A stretch of 64,000 bases of DNA from Flavobacteriaceae bacterium EG-1 (GCF_009649685.1 NZ_WJPK01000003.1:329921-393920), one strand, 5' to 3'. Shown: positions 8,438 to 18,298, counted from the stretch's first letter. The notes: generated from the letters alone by a model not told the origin. Numbers and translations are program-made.

Positions 8438-9520
8438 ATGAAAAAGCAATTAAAATCCCCTTTAAAATTAGGCTTTATGGCCTTTATGTTAACATTATTT
8501 ATTGTTGGATGTTCTTCTGACGATGGTTCTGTATTTGATACTGGCAACCAAGGAGGCGATGATGGTGGAGATGATGACCCTACTGAGGAAGTGGCCACAA
8601 TAATTTATGATGAAGCTACACCAACAAACAATATAGTTACAGCAAGTGCTAGTGGTGAAGTTGGTACAGAAGTACCAGGTAGAATAATCTTTACTTCAGA
8701 TGCTACCACACAACGTCGTATGTATATCACTCAAAACATATCAGGTGAAGGTGATATGCCATTCAACGATTTCGCGCTTAATGACACTGAATTAAAAAAA
8801 GTATTAAAAGCAGATGGATCTATTGATTTGGATGGCGCCACAAAAAAAGAAATTGATTTTACTTTTAATTTACCTGTACCAGATGTAGATAACGGAACTA
8901 TTGTATACAGTTTTTGGACTACAACTGGTAAAGGAGATTTTAGAGACCCTACTAAAAGATTGGCTTTAGGTGTTGGTACGATTACCGTAACTGTAGGTAC
9001 AGGTACAAACCCATCTACTCCAGTTCGTGAATTTACAGACATTCAATTGTTTGCACCAGCTGCTGATGGTACCACTAAAACATTTTTCTCTTTATTAAAC
9101 GAAACTGTTTACCAAATTAATCAAGGTCCTGAATTTAGAGCTTTCTGGGATTTCGGGTATTATTATAAAGATAGCCAAGCATCTTTTGCTTCTACAGCTT
9201 CTTATAACGACTCTTTTGGGTTTCCAGTAGAAGGCTTAGAGCCAGGTTCTGATGAAGAGGATGCGGCTAATGAAACTTTAAATGAAGGATATTTTTCTAC
9301 TTCAACAATGCTTGCTGCAGATTTTGATGCTATCGTTTTATCTGGTTCTTTAGATGTTATTGTTAAATCGACTAGTCAAAGTGTTAGTGATTTAGCTGTA
9401 GGTAATGTAATTGAGTTTGTAGACAACTACGGTAAAAAAGGTTTAATTAAAATTACCGCTTTAGACCCTGGTTTTAATGTAAACAACAGTATTACTTTTG
9501 ATGTTAAAATCCAGCCATAA
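8438..9520 (+). CDS. Surface-type lipoprotein of unknown function
   Basis: A 360-residue protein with a lipoprotein signal (FMLTLFIVGC, lipid Cys at about 25) followed by SSDDG, which resembles the acidic lipoprotein export signal of flavobacteria, so exposure on the cell surface is likely. A Gly/Asp-rich linker (about 32-50) follows. The rest is beta-rich with many Thr, Asp and Gly residues and no recognisable catalytic motif. It appears monocistronic, with a strong terminator 22 nt downstream. Function unknown. Confidence 0.88.
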   Translation: MKKQLKSPLKLGFMAFMLTLFIVGCSSDDGSVFDTGNQGGDDGGDDDPTEEVATIIYDEATPTNNIVTASASGEVGTEVPGRIIFTSDATTQRRMYITQNISGEGDMPFNDFALNDTELKKVLKADGSIDLDGATKKEIDFTFNLPVPDVDNGTIVYSFWTTTGKGDFRDPTKRLALGVGTITVTVGTGTNPSTPVREFTDIQLFAPAADGTTKTFFSLLNETVYQINQGPEFRAFWDFGYYYKDSQASFASTASYNDSFGFPVEGLEPGSDEEDAANETLNEGYFSTSTMLAADFDAIVLSGSLDVIVKSTSQSVSDLAVGNVIEFVDNYGKKGLIKITALDPGFNVNNSITFDVKIQP

Positions 9521-9541
9521 GCGCAATAAATATTAGATTAG

Positions 9542-9570
9542 AAAGGGATGTCATTAAATGACATCCCTTT
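9542..9570 (+). terminator. Intrinsic terminator after the surface lipoprotein gene
   Basis: A 13-bp perfect stem (AAAGGGATGTCAT / ATGACATCCCTTT), loop TAA, followed by further T residues. Confidence 0.9.
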
Positions 9571-9638
9571 TTTATAAAATGAAATAAACAAATACTACAT
9601 AGAATATTAAATGGCAGTTACAGATTCTTAAAATCAAT

Positions 9639-9646
9639 TACTTTTG
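9639..9646 (+). promoter_or_regulatory. -7 box of the GAF-domain gene
   Basis: TACTTTTG matches TAnnTTTG. A TTA at 9618-9620 sits 18 nt upstream in the -33 position, one base from the TTG consensus. Confidence 0.45.
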
Positions 9647-9657
9647 TAAAAAAAATT

Positions 9658-10113
9658 ATGATGTTTGAAGCATTAAAGACCAAGGCAACGTCGATAATTG
9701 AAAGCAATTCAACCGTAGATGAACGATTATTAGCCATCTGTAAGCTTTTGAAAGAAAATGTTTCTTATTACGATTGGGTAGGGTTCTACTTTAAAAATGG
9801 TGACAAGGATGAATTAAAGCTTGGTCCTTATGCTGGTGCACCAACTGATCATACTATAATTCCTTTTGGCAAAGGTATTTGTGGTCAAGTAGCTATAAGC
9901 AACCAGAACTTTGTAGTCCCTGATGTAAAGGCACAAGACAACTATATTGCTTGTAGTATTACTGTAAAATCTGAAATAGTTGTTCCTTTGTTTTTGAATG
10001 GAGAAAATATTGGACAAATAGACATCGATTCAAACACCAAAGATCCATTTTCTGAAGCAGATGAACGCTTTTTAGAATACATAAATGAAAAAGTAGCTGA
10101 AATACTGACTTAA
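9658..10113 (+). CDS. GAF-domain protein of the free methionine (R)-sulfoxide reductase family
   Basis: A 151-residue single GAF domain with the fRMsr signature: YYDWVGFYF, LGPYAG, PFGKGICG and YIACSITVKSEIVVPL, ending IDIDS. Enzymes of this family reduce free methionine-R-sulfoxide in the cytosol using three cysteines. Here two are present (Cys75 in GICG and Cys99 in IACS, the catalytic position), while the position of the third, a resolving Cys before the IPxG motif, holds TDHT. It may use a different recycling route or may not be a reductase. Two adjacent ATGs (9658, 9661) are possible. msrB, a protein-Met-R-sulfoxide reductase, is 8.8 kb away. Confidence 0.85.
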   Translation: MMFEALKTKATSIIESNSTVDERLLAICKLLKENVSYYDWVGFYFKNGDKDELKLGPYAGAPTDHTIIPFGKGICGQVAISNQNFVVPDVKAQDNYIACSITVKSEIVVPLFLNGENIGQIDIDSNTKDPFSEADERFLEYINEKVAEILT

Positions 10114-10173
10114 ACGTTTAAAACTTTAGCATTTTTGTTGATAACCTCATCGGAGTTTAACAGCTAAAAAAAT

Positions 10174-10181
10174 TACATTTG
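10174..10181 (+). promoter_or_regulatory. -7 box of purH
   Basis: TACATTTG matches TAnnTTTG, 35 nt before the purH ATG. No convincing -33 TTG. Confidence 0.4.
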
Positions 10182-10216
10182 CTTGAAGATAACCCACACT
10201 CTATATACAAGCAAAA

Positions 10217-11746
10217 ATGAGCACTAAAAAAGCTACTTCAGCATTAATTTCCGTATTTCATAAAGATGGTTTAGAACCAATTGTAAGAAAATTTCAAGAA
10301 CTTGGCATCACAATTTACTCTACTGGTGGTACAGAAAAATTCATTCATGAGTTAGGAGTAGAAGTTGTGCCCGTAGAAGATGTAACCAGTTACCCTTCTA
10401 TTTTAGGAGGTCGTGTAAAAACATTGCACCCTAAAGTTTTCGGCGGAATTTTAAACCGTCAAGATAACGACAGTGATATAGCACAGTTAGAAGAATTTAA
10501 TATTCCACAGTTAGATATTGTCATTGTTGATTTATATCCTTTCGAAAAAACAGTTGCTAGCGGCGCATCGGAGCAAGATATTATAGAAAAAATAGATATA
10601 GGTGGAATTTCTCTAATTCGCGCTGCCGCAAAGAATTATAAAGATGTGCTTTGCGTATCTTCAATGGAAGATTATTCAGAGGTACTAGAATTAATTTCTA
10701 CTGGAAACGGAAGTACAACATTGGAAGATCGGAAACGTTTTGCTGCAAAATCTTTCAACGTATCCTCACATTACGATACTGCAATCTTTAACTATTTTAA
10801 CAAAAACCATGACATAGCCGCTTTAAAGGTTAGTGAAACAAAGGGAAAGGTTTTACGTTATGGCGAAAATCCACATCAAAAAGGATTTTTCTTTGGTGAT
10901 TTTGAAGCAATGTTTAATAAACTGCACGGCAAAGAACTTTCGTATAACAACCTTTTAGACGTTGATGCTGCAGTTAATTTAATGGAAGAGTTTAAAAATG
11001 AAGCTCCTACTTTTGCTATTTTAAAGCATAACAATGCTTGTGGGCTAGCGCAACGAAATAATTTACATCAAGCTTATGTTGATGCATTAGCTGGTGATCC
11101 TGTTTCTGCATTTGGAGGTGTACTTATTAGCAATAAAGAAATTGACAAGGCTACTGCTGAAGAGATTCACAAATTATTTTGTGAAGTTGTCATAGCACCC
11201 AGCTATAATGCTGAGGCATTAGAGATTTTAAAAGGCAAGAAAAATAGAATTATTCTAATACAGAATGAAGTAGTAATGCCTGAAATGATTGTTAGAACAT
11301 GTTTGAATGGCACTTTACTACAAGAAAAAGATCATAAGACAGATACTCCGGAAGATTTAACTACCGTAACGACCTTAGCACCCTCTGCAGACGAAATAGA
11401 AGATTTAATTTTTGCTTCTAAACTTTGCAAGCATACAAAAAGCAATACTATAGTACTAGCAAAAAACAAACAATTATGCGCTAGTGGTACAGGGCAAACA
11501 TCTCGTGTAGATGCCTTAAATCAGGCAATTCATAAGGCAAAATCATTTAATTTTGACTTAGAAGGTGCAGTTATGGCAAGTGACGCTTTTTTTCCGTTTC
11601 CAGATTGTGTAGAAATAGCCAATAAAAATGGTATTTCTAGCGTTATACAGCCGGGCGGGTCTATTAAAGATCAATTAAGTATCGATTATTGTAATGAAAA
11701 TAAAGTATCTATGGTAATGACAGGCACACGTCATTTCAAGCATTAA
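10217..11746 (+). CDS. purH: Bifunctional AICAR formyltransferase / IMP cyclohydrolase
   Basis: Catalyses the last two steps of IMP synthesis: formylation of AICAR with 10-formyl-THF, then ring closure. The 509 residues agree with the family. Residues 1-150 form the MGS-like cyclohydrolase domain (STGGT, GGRVKTLHPKVFGG). The C-terminal part is the transformylase, with the Lys-His catalytic pair in LKHNNACG and a closing ASDAFFPFPD / GGSIKDQ signature. It ends 66 nt before mreB. No other pur genes are nearby. Confidence 0.97.
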   Translation: MSTKKATSALISVFHKDGLEPIVRKFQELGITIYSTGGTEKFIHELGVEVVPVEDVTSYPSILGGRVKTLHPKVFGGILNRQDNDSDIAQLEEFNIPQLDIVIVDLYPFEKTVASGASEQDIIEKIDIGGISLIRAAAKNYKDVLCVSSMEDYSEVLELISTGNGSTTLEDRKRFAAKSFNVSSHYDTAIFNYFNKNHDIAALKVSETKGKVLRYGENPHQKGFFFGDFEAMFNKLHGKELSYNNLLDVDAAVNLMEEFKNEAPTFAILKHNNACGLAQRNNLHQAYVDALAGDPVSAFGGVLISNKEIDKATAEEIHKLFCEVVIAPSYNAEALEILKGKKNRIILIQNEVVMPEMIVRTCLNGTLLQEKDHKTDTPEDLTTVTTLAPSADEIEDLIFASKLCKHTKSNTIVLAKNKQLCASGTGQTSRVDALNQAIHKAKSFNFDLEGAVMASDAFFPFPDCVEIANKNGISSVIQPGGSIKDQLSIDYCNENKVSMVMTGTRHFKH

Positions 11747-11752
11747 TTTCAT

Positions 11753-11760
11753 TACTTTTG
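11753..11760 (+). promoter_or_regulatory. -7 box of the mreB operon
   Basis: TACTTTTG (TAnnTTTG) lies just after the purH stop and 52 nt before the mreB ATG. It would give the cell-shape genes their own promoter. The -33 element is not clear. Confidence 0.4.
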
Positions 11761-11812
11761 TCGACGAAATACACCCCACTCTAACTAAAGTAACGAAACC
11801 AAACGAATTAAA

Positions 11813-12841
11813 ATGGGATTTTTTGATTTCTTGACCGAGGAAATCGCCATCGATTTAGGTACGGCGAATACCCTCATTATTCACATGGACAAGGTTGTTG
11901 TTGACAGTCCGTCTATTGTTGCACGTGATCGCATTTCAGGCAAAATAATTGCTGTTGGTAAAGAAGCCAATATGATGCAAGGTAAAACTCACGAAAATAT
12001 TAAAACCATTAGACCATTAAAAGATGGCGTTATTGCAGATTTTGATGCATCTGAGAAGATGATTAATATGTTTATTAAAAACATACCTGCATTAAAGAAA
12101 AAATGGTTTCCACCAGCACTACGTATGGTTATCTGTATTCCTTCAGGTATTACTGAAGTAGAAATGCGTGCAGTAAAGGAATCGGCAGAAAGAGTAAATG
12201 GTAAAGAGGTTTATTTAATTCACGAACCAATGGCAGCAGCTATTGGTATTGGTTTAGATATTATGCAACCAAAAGGCAACATGATTGTTGATATAGGTGG
12301 TGGTACTACTGAGATTGCGGTTATAGCTCTTGGCGGAATTGTATGTGACAAATCTGTAAAAATTGCGGGTGATGTTTTTACGAACGACATCATTTACTAC
12401 ATGCGTACACAACACAATTTATATGTAGGTGAAAGTACAGCAGAGAACATAAAAATAGAAATTGGTTCAGCGACTGAAGATTTACAATCGCCACCGGACG
12501 AAAAATCTGTACAAGGGAGAGATTTATTAACGGGTAAACCAAAACAAGTACAAATTTCTTATCGAGAAATCGCTAAAGCATTAGACAAATCTATACTTAG
12601 AGTTGAAGATGCTGTAATGGAAACGCTTTCGCAAACACCGCCTGAATTAGCAGCAGACATATATAATACAGGTATTTATTTAGCTGGTGGCGGATCAATG
12701 CTTCGAGGCTTAGATAGAAGATTGTCTCAAAAAACAGATCTTCCGGTGTATATTGCAGAAGATCCATTAAGAGCGGTTGTTAGAGGTACTGGTATCGCGT
12801 TAAAAAACTTGGACCGCTATAAGAGCATCCTTATTAAGTAG
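11813..12841 (+). CDS. mreB: Rod-shape-determining actin homologue MreB
   Basis: A cytoskeletal ATPase that polymerises under the inner membrane and positions the elongasome. The 342 residues are of standard length. ATP-binding motifs are visible: phosphate-1 DLGTANT at about 15-21, phosphate-2 DIGGGTTEIA at about 160-170 and the adenosine motif GGGSMLRGLD near 290. It is the first gene of the ordered set mreB-mreC-mreD-mrdA-rodA, all on the same strand. Confidence 0.98.
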   Translation: MGFFDFLTEEIAIDLGTANTLIIHMDKVVVDSPSIVARDRISGKIIAVGKEANMMQGKTHENIKTIRPLKDGVIADFDASEKMINMFIKNIPALKKKWFPPALRMVICIPSGITEVEMRAVKESAERVNGKEVYLIHEPMAAAIGIGLDIMQPKGNMIVDIGGGTTEIAVIALGGIVCDKSVKIAGDVFTNDIIYYMRTQHNLYVGESTAENIKIEIGSATEDLQSPPDEKSVQGRDLLTGKPKQVQISYREIAKALDKSILRVEDAVMETLSQTPPELAADIYNTGIYLAGGGSMLRGLDRRLSQKTDLPVYIAEDPLRAVVRGTGIALKNLDRYKSILIK

Positions 12842-12903
12842 TTTTCTGGTGCAGTAAAATATTTCTGAAAATCCAGCTGGGACTAATTTTTAAGACCACG
12901 TGA

Positions 12904-13722
12904 ATGCAACAAATCATCAACTTTATAATAAGAAACAAGAATTTTCTCTTGTATATGCTGTTGTTGACTATTTCGCTAGGTTTTACTATTCAATCGCATT
13001 CATTTCATCAATCACGGTTTTTTAATTCCTCAAATTGGTTAACTGGTAATATATATAGTGCGTCAAACGGAATTACCTCATATTTTGAACTTCAAAAAGA
13101 AAACAAGGCACTTGTAGATGAAAACAAAAGGTTAAGAAAATTAATTTTTAATATAGCTATTGAAGACACTTTAAAGCTGGATTCAACGCAGCTAACATAT
13201 ACCATAACACCTGCAAAGATTATTAAAAACAGCTATGCAGATCACCGCAATTATATCACCATAGATAAAGGTAGGAACGACAGTGTTAAAATAGATATGG
13301 GTGTAATTACCAATCATGGTATATTAGGAATTGTGGAAAACACCTCTAATAATTTCGCATCGGTACAGAGTATTCTTAATGAGAAATCGAATATAAATGC
13401 TAAAATTAAAAATACAGATCACTTCGGGTCTTTAGTTTGGGATGCTAAAAATTATAATGTAGTTCAGTTAATAGACATTCCAAAGTTAGTACCATTACTA
13501 GTAGGTGACACTATTGTTACTGGAGCAATGAGTAGTATTTTTCCTGAGAACATTCCCATCGGAACAATAAAAAAATTCGATTTAGACGATTCAGAAAACT
13601 TTTATACCATAGACATTACTTTATTTAATGACATGACCAACATTCAAAATGTCTACGTAGTAAGTAATGCAGATAAGAAAGAAATTCAAGAACTAGAAAT
13701 ACAAACCGAAGCTAATGATTAG
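12904..13722 (+). CDS. mreC: Rod-shape-determining protein MreC
   Basis: A 272-residue bitopic membrane protein linking MreB to PBP2. One transmembrane helix (about 13-30) is followed by a coiled coil (about 58-80, ELQKENKALVDENKRL) and the periplasmic double beta-barrel MreC domain (GRNDSVKIDMGV, GILGIV, GDTIVTGAMS). It overlaps mreD by 8 bp, implying translational coupling. Confidence 0.96.
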   Translation: MQQIINFIIRNKNFLLYMLLLTISLGFTIQSHSFHQSRFFNSSNWLTGNIYSASNGITSYFELQKENKALVDENKRLRKLIFNIAIEDTLKLDSTQLTYTITPAKIIKNSYADHRNYITIDKGRNDSVKIDMGVITNHGILGIVENTSNNFASVQSILNEKSNINAKIKNTDHFGSLVWDAKNYNVVQLIDIPKLVPLLVGDTIVTGAMSSIFPENIPIGTIKKFDLDDSENFYTIDITLFNDMTNIQNVYVVSNADKKEIQELEIQTEAND

Positions 13723-14224
13723 TAATTATTACTTTATTAACTTCATTAGGTTTGCATTACTTGTTTTAGTGCAGGTGCTAGTATTTAATAGACTTAATTT
13801 TTTCGGGTTTATTAATCCGATGGTGTATCTTTTATTCTTGTATTGGTATCCAGTAAAAGAAAATAGAGCATTGCTCATTGCACTTAGTTTTCTATTGGGT
13901 TTATCAATAGATTTCTTCTCGGATACGATGGCACTTCATGCCGCTTCTACCGTTACTATAGCCTATTTAAGGCCTACAATTATGCGATTTGTATTTGGCG
14001 TTAACTTTGAGTTTCAATCCTTCAGATTAGGCAACTCTACAAGAGTACAACAAATAGCATTTTTAACGTTATTAATAGTAGTGCATCATACTTTTTTCTA
14101 CACTTTAGAAATATTTAGTTTTGGAAATATTCTATTAATAATTAAGAAAATAGTTGCAAATGGAATAGCCACTTTAGTATTGTGCCTATTATTTAGTTCA
14201 CTTTTTAGTGTCCGTAAAGAATAA
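13715..14224 (+). CDS. mreD: Rod-shape-determining protein MreD
   Basis: A 169-residue polytopic membrane protein with about five predicted helices and little sequence signature. The assignment rests on size, hydropathy and position between mreC (8-bp overlap) and mrdA. LSIDFFSDTMALHAAS around residue 68-80 is the usual conserved MreD patch. Confidence 0.9.
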   Translation: MISNYYFINFIRFALLVLVQVLVFNRLNFFGFINPMVYLLFLYWYPVKENRALLIALSFLLGLSIDFFSDTMALHAASTVTIAYLRPTIMRFVFGVNFEFQSFRLGNSTRVQQIAFLTLLIVVHHTFFYTLEIFSFGNILLIIKKIVANGIATLVLCLLFSSLFSVRKE

Positions 14225-14276
14225 AATAATTTTATTGTTTAGTTTATACTGATAAAAAAAATTAATTCTCTCATTG

Positions 14277-16187
14277 ATGAAAAAGATTTTACTTTCATCT
14301 ATCATAATAATAATCGGGATTGTATTTCTCGGTAGGCTTTCGTATTTACAAATTTTTAGTTTTTCACCTGATCAACTTTTAGAAGATCCAGCAATTAAAG
14401 CAATTTATGATTACCCAGAACGGGGGTACATATATGATCGTAATGGCAAGCTTTTAGTTGGTAACGATCCAGCTTATGATGTAATGGTAATTCCTAGAGA
14501 AGTAAAAGCCTTTGACACCTTAGAGTTTTGTAGCCTATTAAATTTAAAACACGAAAAATTAATTAAAGAGCTCAAAAAAGCACGAAATTATTCACCACGA
14601 CTACCTTCCGTTCTTGTTCCGCAATTATCAAAAGAGGATTATGCTAGGCTTCAAGAAAAAATGCGTCATTACACTGGTTTTTATATACAGAAACGCTCGC
14701 TACGTTATTATGACACCAATTCAGGAGCAAATGTTTTAGGGTATATTAGTGAAGTAAATGATCGTGATTTAGCTAAGAATCCATATTACGTTCAAGGTGA
14801 ATTAACAGGTAGAACCGGAGTAGAGAAGGTATATGAAGACACCTTACGCGGAAGAAAAGGAATTCAATATATTCAAAAAGATCGCTTTAATAGAGATATT
14901 GGCAAATACAAAGATGGCGAGAAAGATATACAGCCCATACAAGGAAAAGAAATAACCCTTACCATAGACAAGGATTTACAGGAATACGGTGAAAAATTAA
15001 TGCATGGTAAATGGGGAGGCATTGTAGCCATTGAACCTTCTTCAGGGGAGATTTTAACAATGATTTCTGGCCCTACTTATGACCCTTCGCTCTTAGTTGG
15101 AAGAAAACGTTCTGCTAATTATAGCAAATTACACTATGATTCTATTTCTAAGCCAACTTTTGATCGATCCATTTCATTTGAAAAAAGTCCTGGTTCACCA
15201 TTTAAAACTATCAACGCCCTTATTGCCTTACAAGTAGGTGCAGTTACACCTTCAACTACATTTACGTGTCATCATGGTTTTTATATTGGCAGAAGTAAAA
15301 AAGGATGCCATTGTGGTGGTGGTGCTAGAAATTTAAATAATGGTATTTATAAATCATGTAATGCATATTTTGTTGGAGCATACAAAAAGATTTTCGAACA
15401 ATTTCCATCGAATGCAGATGCAATGGACGCCTGGGAAGGTCATGTTAGAAGTTTTGGATTAGGCTCTTACTTAGGTTCCGATTTACATACTGGTAGACCA
15501 GGAACTGTACCAAGTACGGAACTATATAATAAATGGTATGGTGAGGGAGACAAAAGATGGTCTGCTACCACAACCTATTCGAATGCTATTGGCCAAGGAG
15601 AAGTTAACGTGACACCTATACAACTTGCAAATATGACAGCGGCAATTGCAAATAGGGGACATTTTTTTACACCGCATATTATTAAAAAAATTGAAGGAAA
15701 AGCTATTGACATTCCAAAATTTACGGAACGCAAAAACACAACAATTGACCGAAGACATTTTGAACCCGTTATACAAGGTATGGCAGATGTATATCATAAA
15801 GGAACCGCTAAATATGTGCAAATTCCTGATATTGAAATTGCAGGTAAAACAGGTACCGTAGAAAATTTCATGGTAATTGATAGCGTAAGAACACAATTGA
15901 CTGATAATTCCGTTTTCGTAGCATTTGCCCCTGTTAACAATCCAAAAATTGCCTTAGCCGTTTATATCCAAAACGGTTATTATGGCTCTAGATATGCTGG
16001 ACATATTGCTTCACTATTAATAGAAAAATATTTAAAAGGTGAGATAACTAGAAAGGATTTAGAAAAAAGAATGTTAGAGAGAACCTTAGAAAGAGAATAT
16101 GCCAAGCCATATAGTGGAAAAGAGTTTAAAATAAATGAGTACGATTGGAGCAAAGATGCCATTAAACACGAAATAGAAGTTCGTTAA
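14277..16187 (+). CDS. mrdA: Penicillin-binding protein 2, elongasome transpeptidase
   Basis: A class B PBP that crosslinks side-wall peptidoglycan in the periplasm. The ATG at 14277 is preferred; the frame also allows a TTG one codon earlier. An N-terminal membrane anchor (about 3-20) is followed by the dimerisation/pedestal domain (ERGYIYDRNGKLL) and the transpeptidase domain with all three active-site motifs: Ser307-x-x-Lys310 (SPFK), Ser360-Cys-Asn362 and Lys524-Thr-Gly526. A Cys-rich insert (CHHGF...GCHCGG) before the SxN motif is a common feature of Bacteroidota PBP2. rodA follows 11 nt downstream. Confidence 0.97.
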   Translation: MKKILLSSIIIIIGIVFLGRLSYLQIFSFSPDQLLEDPAIKAIYDYPERGYIYDRNGKLLVGNDPAYDVMVIPREVKAFDTLEFCSLLNLKHEKLIKELKKARNYSPRLPSVLVPQLSKEDYARLQEKMRHYTGFYIQKRSLRYYDTNSGANVLGYISEVNDRDLAKNPYYVQGELTGRTGVEKVYEDTLRGRKGIQYIQKDRFNRDIGKYKDGEKDIQPIQGKEITLTIDKDLQEYGEKLMHGKWGGIVAIEPSSGEILTMISGPTYDPSLLVGRKRSANYSKLHYDSISKPTFDRSISFEKSPGSPFKTINALIALQVGAVTPSTTFTCHHGFYIGRSKKGCHCGGGARNLNNGIYKSCNAYFVGAYKKIFEQFPSNADAMDAWEGHVRSFGLGSYLGSDLHTGRPGTVPSTELYNKWYGEGDKRWSATTTYSNAIGQGEVNVTPIQLANMTAAIANRGHFFTPHIIKKIEGKAIDIPKFTERKNTTIDRRHFEPVIQGMADVYHKGTAKYVQIPDIEIAGKTGTVENFMVIDSVRTQLTDNSVFVAFAPVNNPKIALAVYIQNGYYGSRYAGHIASLLIEKYLKGEITRKDLEKRMLERTLEREYAKPYSGKEFKINEYDWSKDAIKHEIEVR

Positions 16188-16198
16188 ACATTTAAAAT

Positions 16199-17485
16199 AT
16201 GGCAGTAGGGAGAAGTATTCTTAAAAGAATTGATTGGCTTACCGTATTATTCTATTTACTCTTAGTATTAATTGGTTGGGTTAATATATATTCTAGCACA
16301 TTTACCGACACCGATATCTCTATATTTGACTTTAGTACCCTTCATGGTAAACAATTATTCTTTATACTTACAAGTTTTGCATCAACAGTAATTCTATTAA
16401 GTCTTGACCCCAATTTTTATGAACGTTTTTCAAGTTTGTTCTACATTATTGCAATGGCACTTTTATTGGGGCTATTTATTTTTGGAAAAACAATTGCAGG
16501 GGCAACGTCTTGGTACGATTTAGGATTTTTTAATTTACAACCTTCAGAATTTGCAAAGGTGGCCACTGCATTAGGACTTGCCAAATACCTCAGTGATATT
16601 CAAACCGATATTCGAAGACGAAAAGACCAGTGGTATGCCTTTCTCATAATATTAATTCCTGCTATATTAATAGTTCCGCAACCAGATCCTGGAAGCGCTT
16701 TAGTTTTCTTTGCACTAACATTCGTAATTTTTCGAGAAGGATTACCACTATTCTATTTAGGCATAGGATTATTCGCAATCTTAGTTTTTGTAATTACTTT
16801 AATGTTTGGAACAGTTTGGATTGCAATAAGTATTGCTGTTTTGTTTTTACTTTTTATGATGTTAAAAAAGAAAAAATTTAAAGTCCCTATAATACCTGTA
16901 ACACTATCGATTGTTGCAACCTTACTTTTTTCTCTTTCTGTAAATTTCGTATTTAATAATGTTTTTGAACAAAGACACCGAGATCGTTTCAGTCTATGGC
17001 TACGTCTAGAAAAAGACCCTCAAAAACTAGAAAAGATTAGGAAAACTATTGGTTATAACAGTTATCAATCTGAAAAGGCAATTGAATCTGGGGGCAAGTA
17101 TGGTAAAGGCTTTTTAGAAGGTACGAGAACTAAAGGTAATTTTGTGCCAGAACAACATTCAGATTATATCTTTACAACCATAGGTGAAGAATGGGGGTTC
17201 TTAGGAACTGCTTCAGTAGTTATAATTTTTACACTAATGTTACTACGTTTAGTTTTTCTTGCGGAACGTCAAAAAACGGATTTTAGTAGAATGTATGGTT
17301 ATGGAGTAATATCGATATTACTCGTGCATTATTTTATTAACATTGGTATGGTAATAGGCTTATTGCCTACAATAGGCATTCCTCTACCCTATTTTAGCTA
17401 TGGTGGATCCAGTATGCTCGGTTTTACAGCTCTACTTTTTATATTTTTAAAATTAGATGCTAATAGAATGAAAGAGGGCTATTAG
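16199..17485 (+). CDS. rodA: Peptidoglycan glycosyltransferase RodA
   Basis: A SEDS-family polymerase that builds glycan strands from lipid II and partners PBP2. 428 residues with about ten membrane helices; family motifs include GATSWYDLGFFNLQPSEFAK (helix 3 region) and the C-terminal GIPLPYFSYGGSSML. The long extracytoplasmic loop between helices 7 and 8 (about 255-325) carries GKGFLEGTRTKGNFVPEQHSD, where the catalytic Asp of SEDS enzymes lies. It is the last gene of the cell-shape operon; its stop overlaps the convergent nuclease gene by 4 bp, with no terminator between them. Confidence 0.97.
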   Translation: MAVGRSILKRIDWLTVLFYLLLVLIGWVNIYSSTFTDTDISIFDFSTLHGKQLFFILTSFASTVILLSLDPNFYERFSSLFYIIAMALLLGLFIFGKTIAGATSWYDLGFFNLQPSEFAKVATALGLAKYLSDIQTDIRRRKDQWYAFLIILIPAILIVPQPDPGSALVFFALTFVIFREGLPLFYLGIGLFAILVFVITLMFGTVWIAISIAVLFLLFMMLKKKKFKVPIIPVTLSIVATLLFSLSVNFVFNNVFEQRHRDRFSLWLRLEKDPQKLEKIRKTIGYNSYQSEKAIESGGKYGKGFLEGTRTKGNFVPEQHSDYIFTTIGEEWGFLGTASVVIIFTLMLLRLVFLAERQKTDFSRMYGYGVISILLVHYFINIGMVIGLLPTIGIPLPYFSYGGSSMLGFTALLFIFLKLDANRMKEGY

Positions 17486-18294
17486 AATTTCCAATTATTA
17501 TTAGCATTTGAACTTTCGAGCATAGCTTCTAAATTATCTGGTAGTTTTTCAAAAAAATCTATTCCGGTTAATCTTTCCACCTCATCAACAGTAACCGTAA
17601 AATGTTGTAATGACTTTGTACTTTCTTTTCCCGGCATTAAAAAGGCAATTAACTTTAAGTTATTGATATCACCTCGTGCTACAATTTTATAGTAATATTT
17701 AGGTACCGCAACATCTTCATCCCCAATCGTTATTAATCCAGAATTAAGCACACCACCAGTTACTACAAAAATATGATTATACATTTTTGCCCAACGTCTT
17801 ACCTGTTGTTCCAATCGATTCCATATACCAGCGTTAAAATCGCGATCTTGAGGACTAATATTGCTTGTATAGAATGTTTCGTCGTAAGCTTGCTTTGAAA
17901 ATCGACGATCACCAGCCGGGCATAAATGACCACGGTCATAACCAGAACCCTTATAATTACGCCAATCCGCAGATTTTGTTCTTACTTCAGGGTCTTCTAT
18001 AAAATATGGACGTTTACGGTCATCATATGTTAAATGCTCTTTTTTTAGTATATATGCAACCCATTCGGCTTGTTCATATGGTTCATTATATGAAAGTGTG
18101 AAATGTTGATGTTCTACAATTTCTCCAGTTGATGAACTAGGCAAAAGACTATTAGAAATTTCAGTTCTTGGTCCATCATTTTCATTTGCTGCATAAGTGC
18201 TCGGTGTATAAAAATTTTCAAACAACCAAAAACCTATTACACATAGTAGCAGTAATATTGTGTAAATTGCCTTGTTCTTAGTATTCTTATTCAT
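17482..18294 (-). CDS. Exported DNA/RNA non-specific endonuclease (NUC family)
   Basis: A 270-residue beta-beta-alpha-metal nuclease. An N-terminal hydrophobic segment (about 9-26) anchors or exports it. The catalytic motif D-R-G-H-L-C-P-A-G-D supplies the general-base His, and the downstream N in NISPQDRDFNAGIWNRLE is the usual Mg ligand region. Likely roles are nutrient nucleic-acid degradation or handling of incoming DNA in the periplasm. It is convergent with rodA (4-bp overlap) and probably driven by the TACTTTTG box just upstream. Confidence 0.93.
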   Translation of the reverse strand: MNKNTKNKAIYTILLLLCVIGFWLFENFYTPSTYAANENDGPRTEISNSLLPSSSTGEIVEHQHFTLSYNEPYEQAEWVAYILKKEHLTYDDRKRPYFIEDPEVRTKSADWRNYKGSGYDRGHLCPAGDRRFSKQAYDETFYTSNISPQDRDFNAGIWNRLEQQVRRWAKMYNHIFVVTGGVLNSGLITIGDEDVAVPKYYYKIVARGDINNLKLIAFLMPGKESTKSLQHFTVTVDEVERLTGIDFFEKLPDNLEAMLESSNANNNWKF

Positions 18295-18298
18295 ACTT

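Noticed and set aside
15522-15896. 124-codon open frame antisense to mrdA
   Set aside because: Lies wholly inside the transpeptidase domain coding sequence, has unusual Cys/Phe/Asn-rich composition typical of antisense shadows, and has no promoter or terminator.
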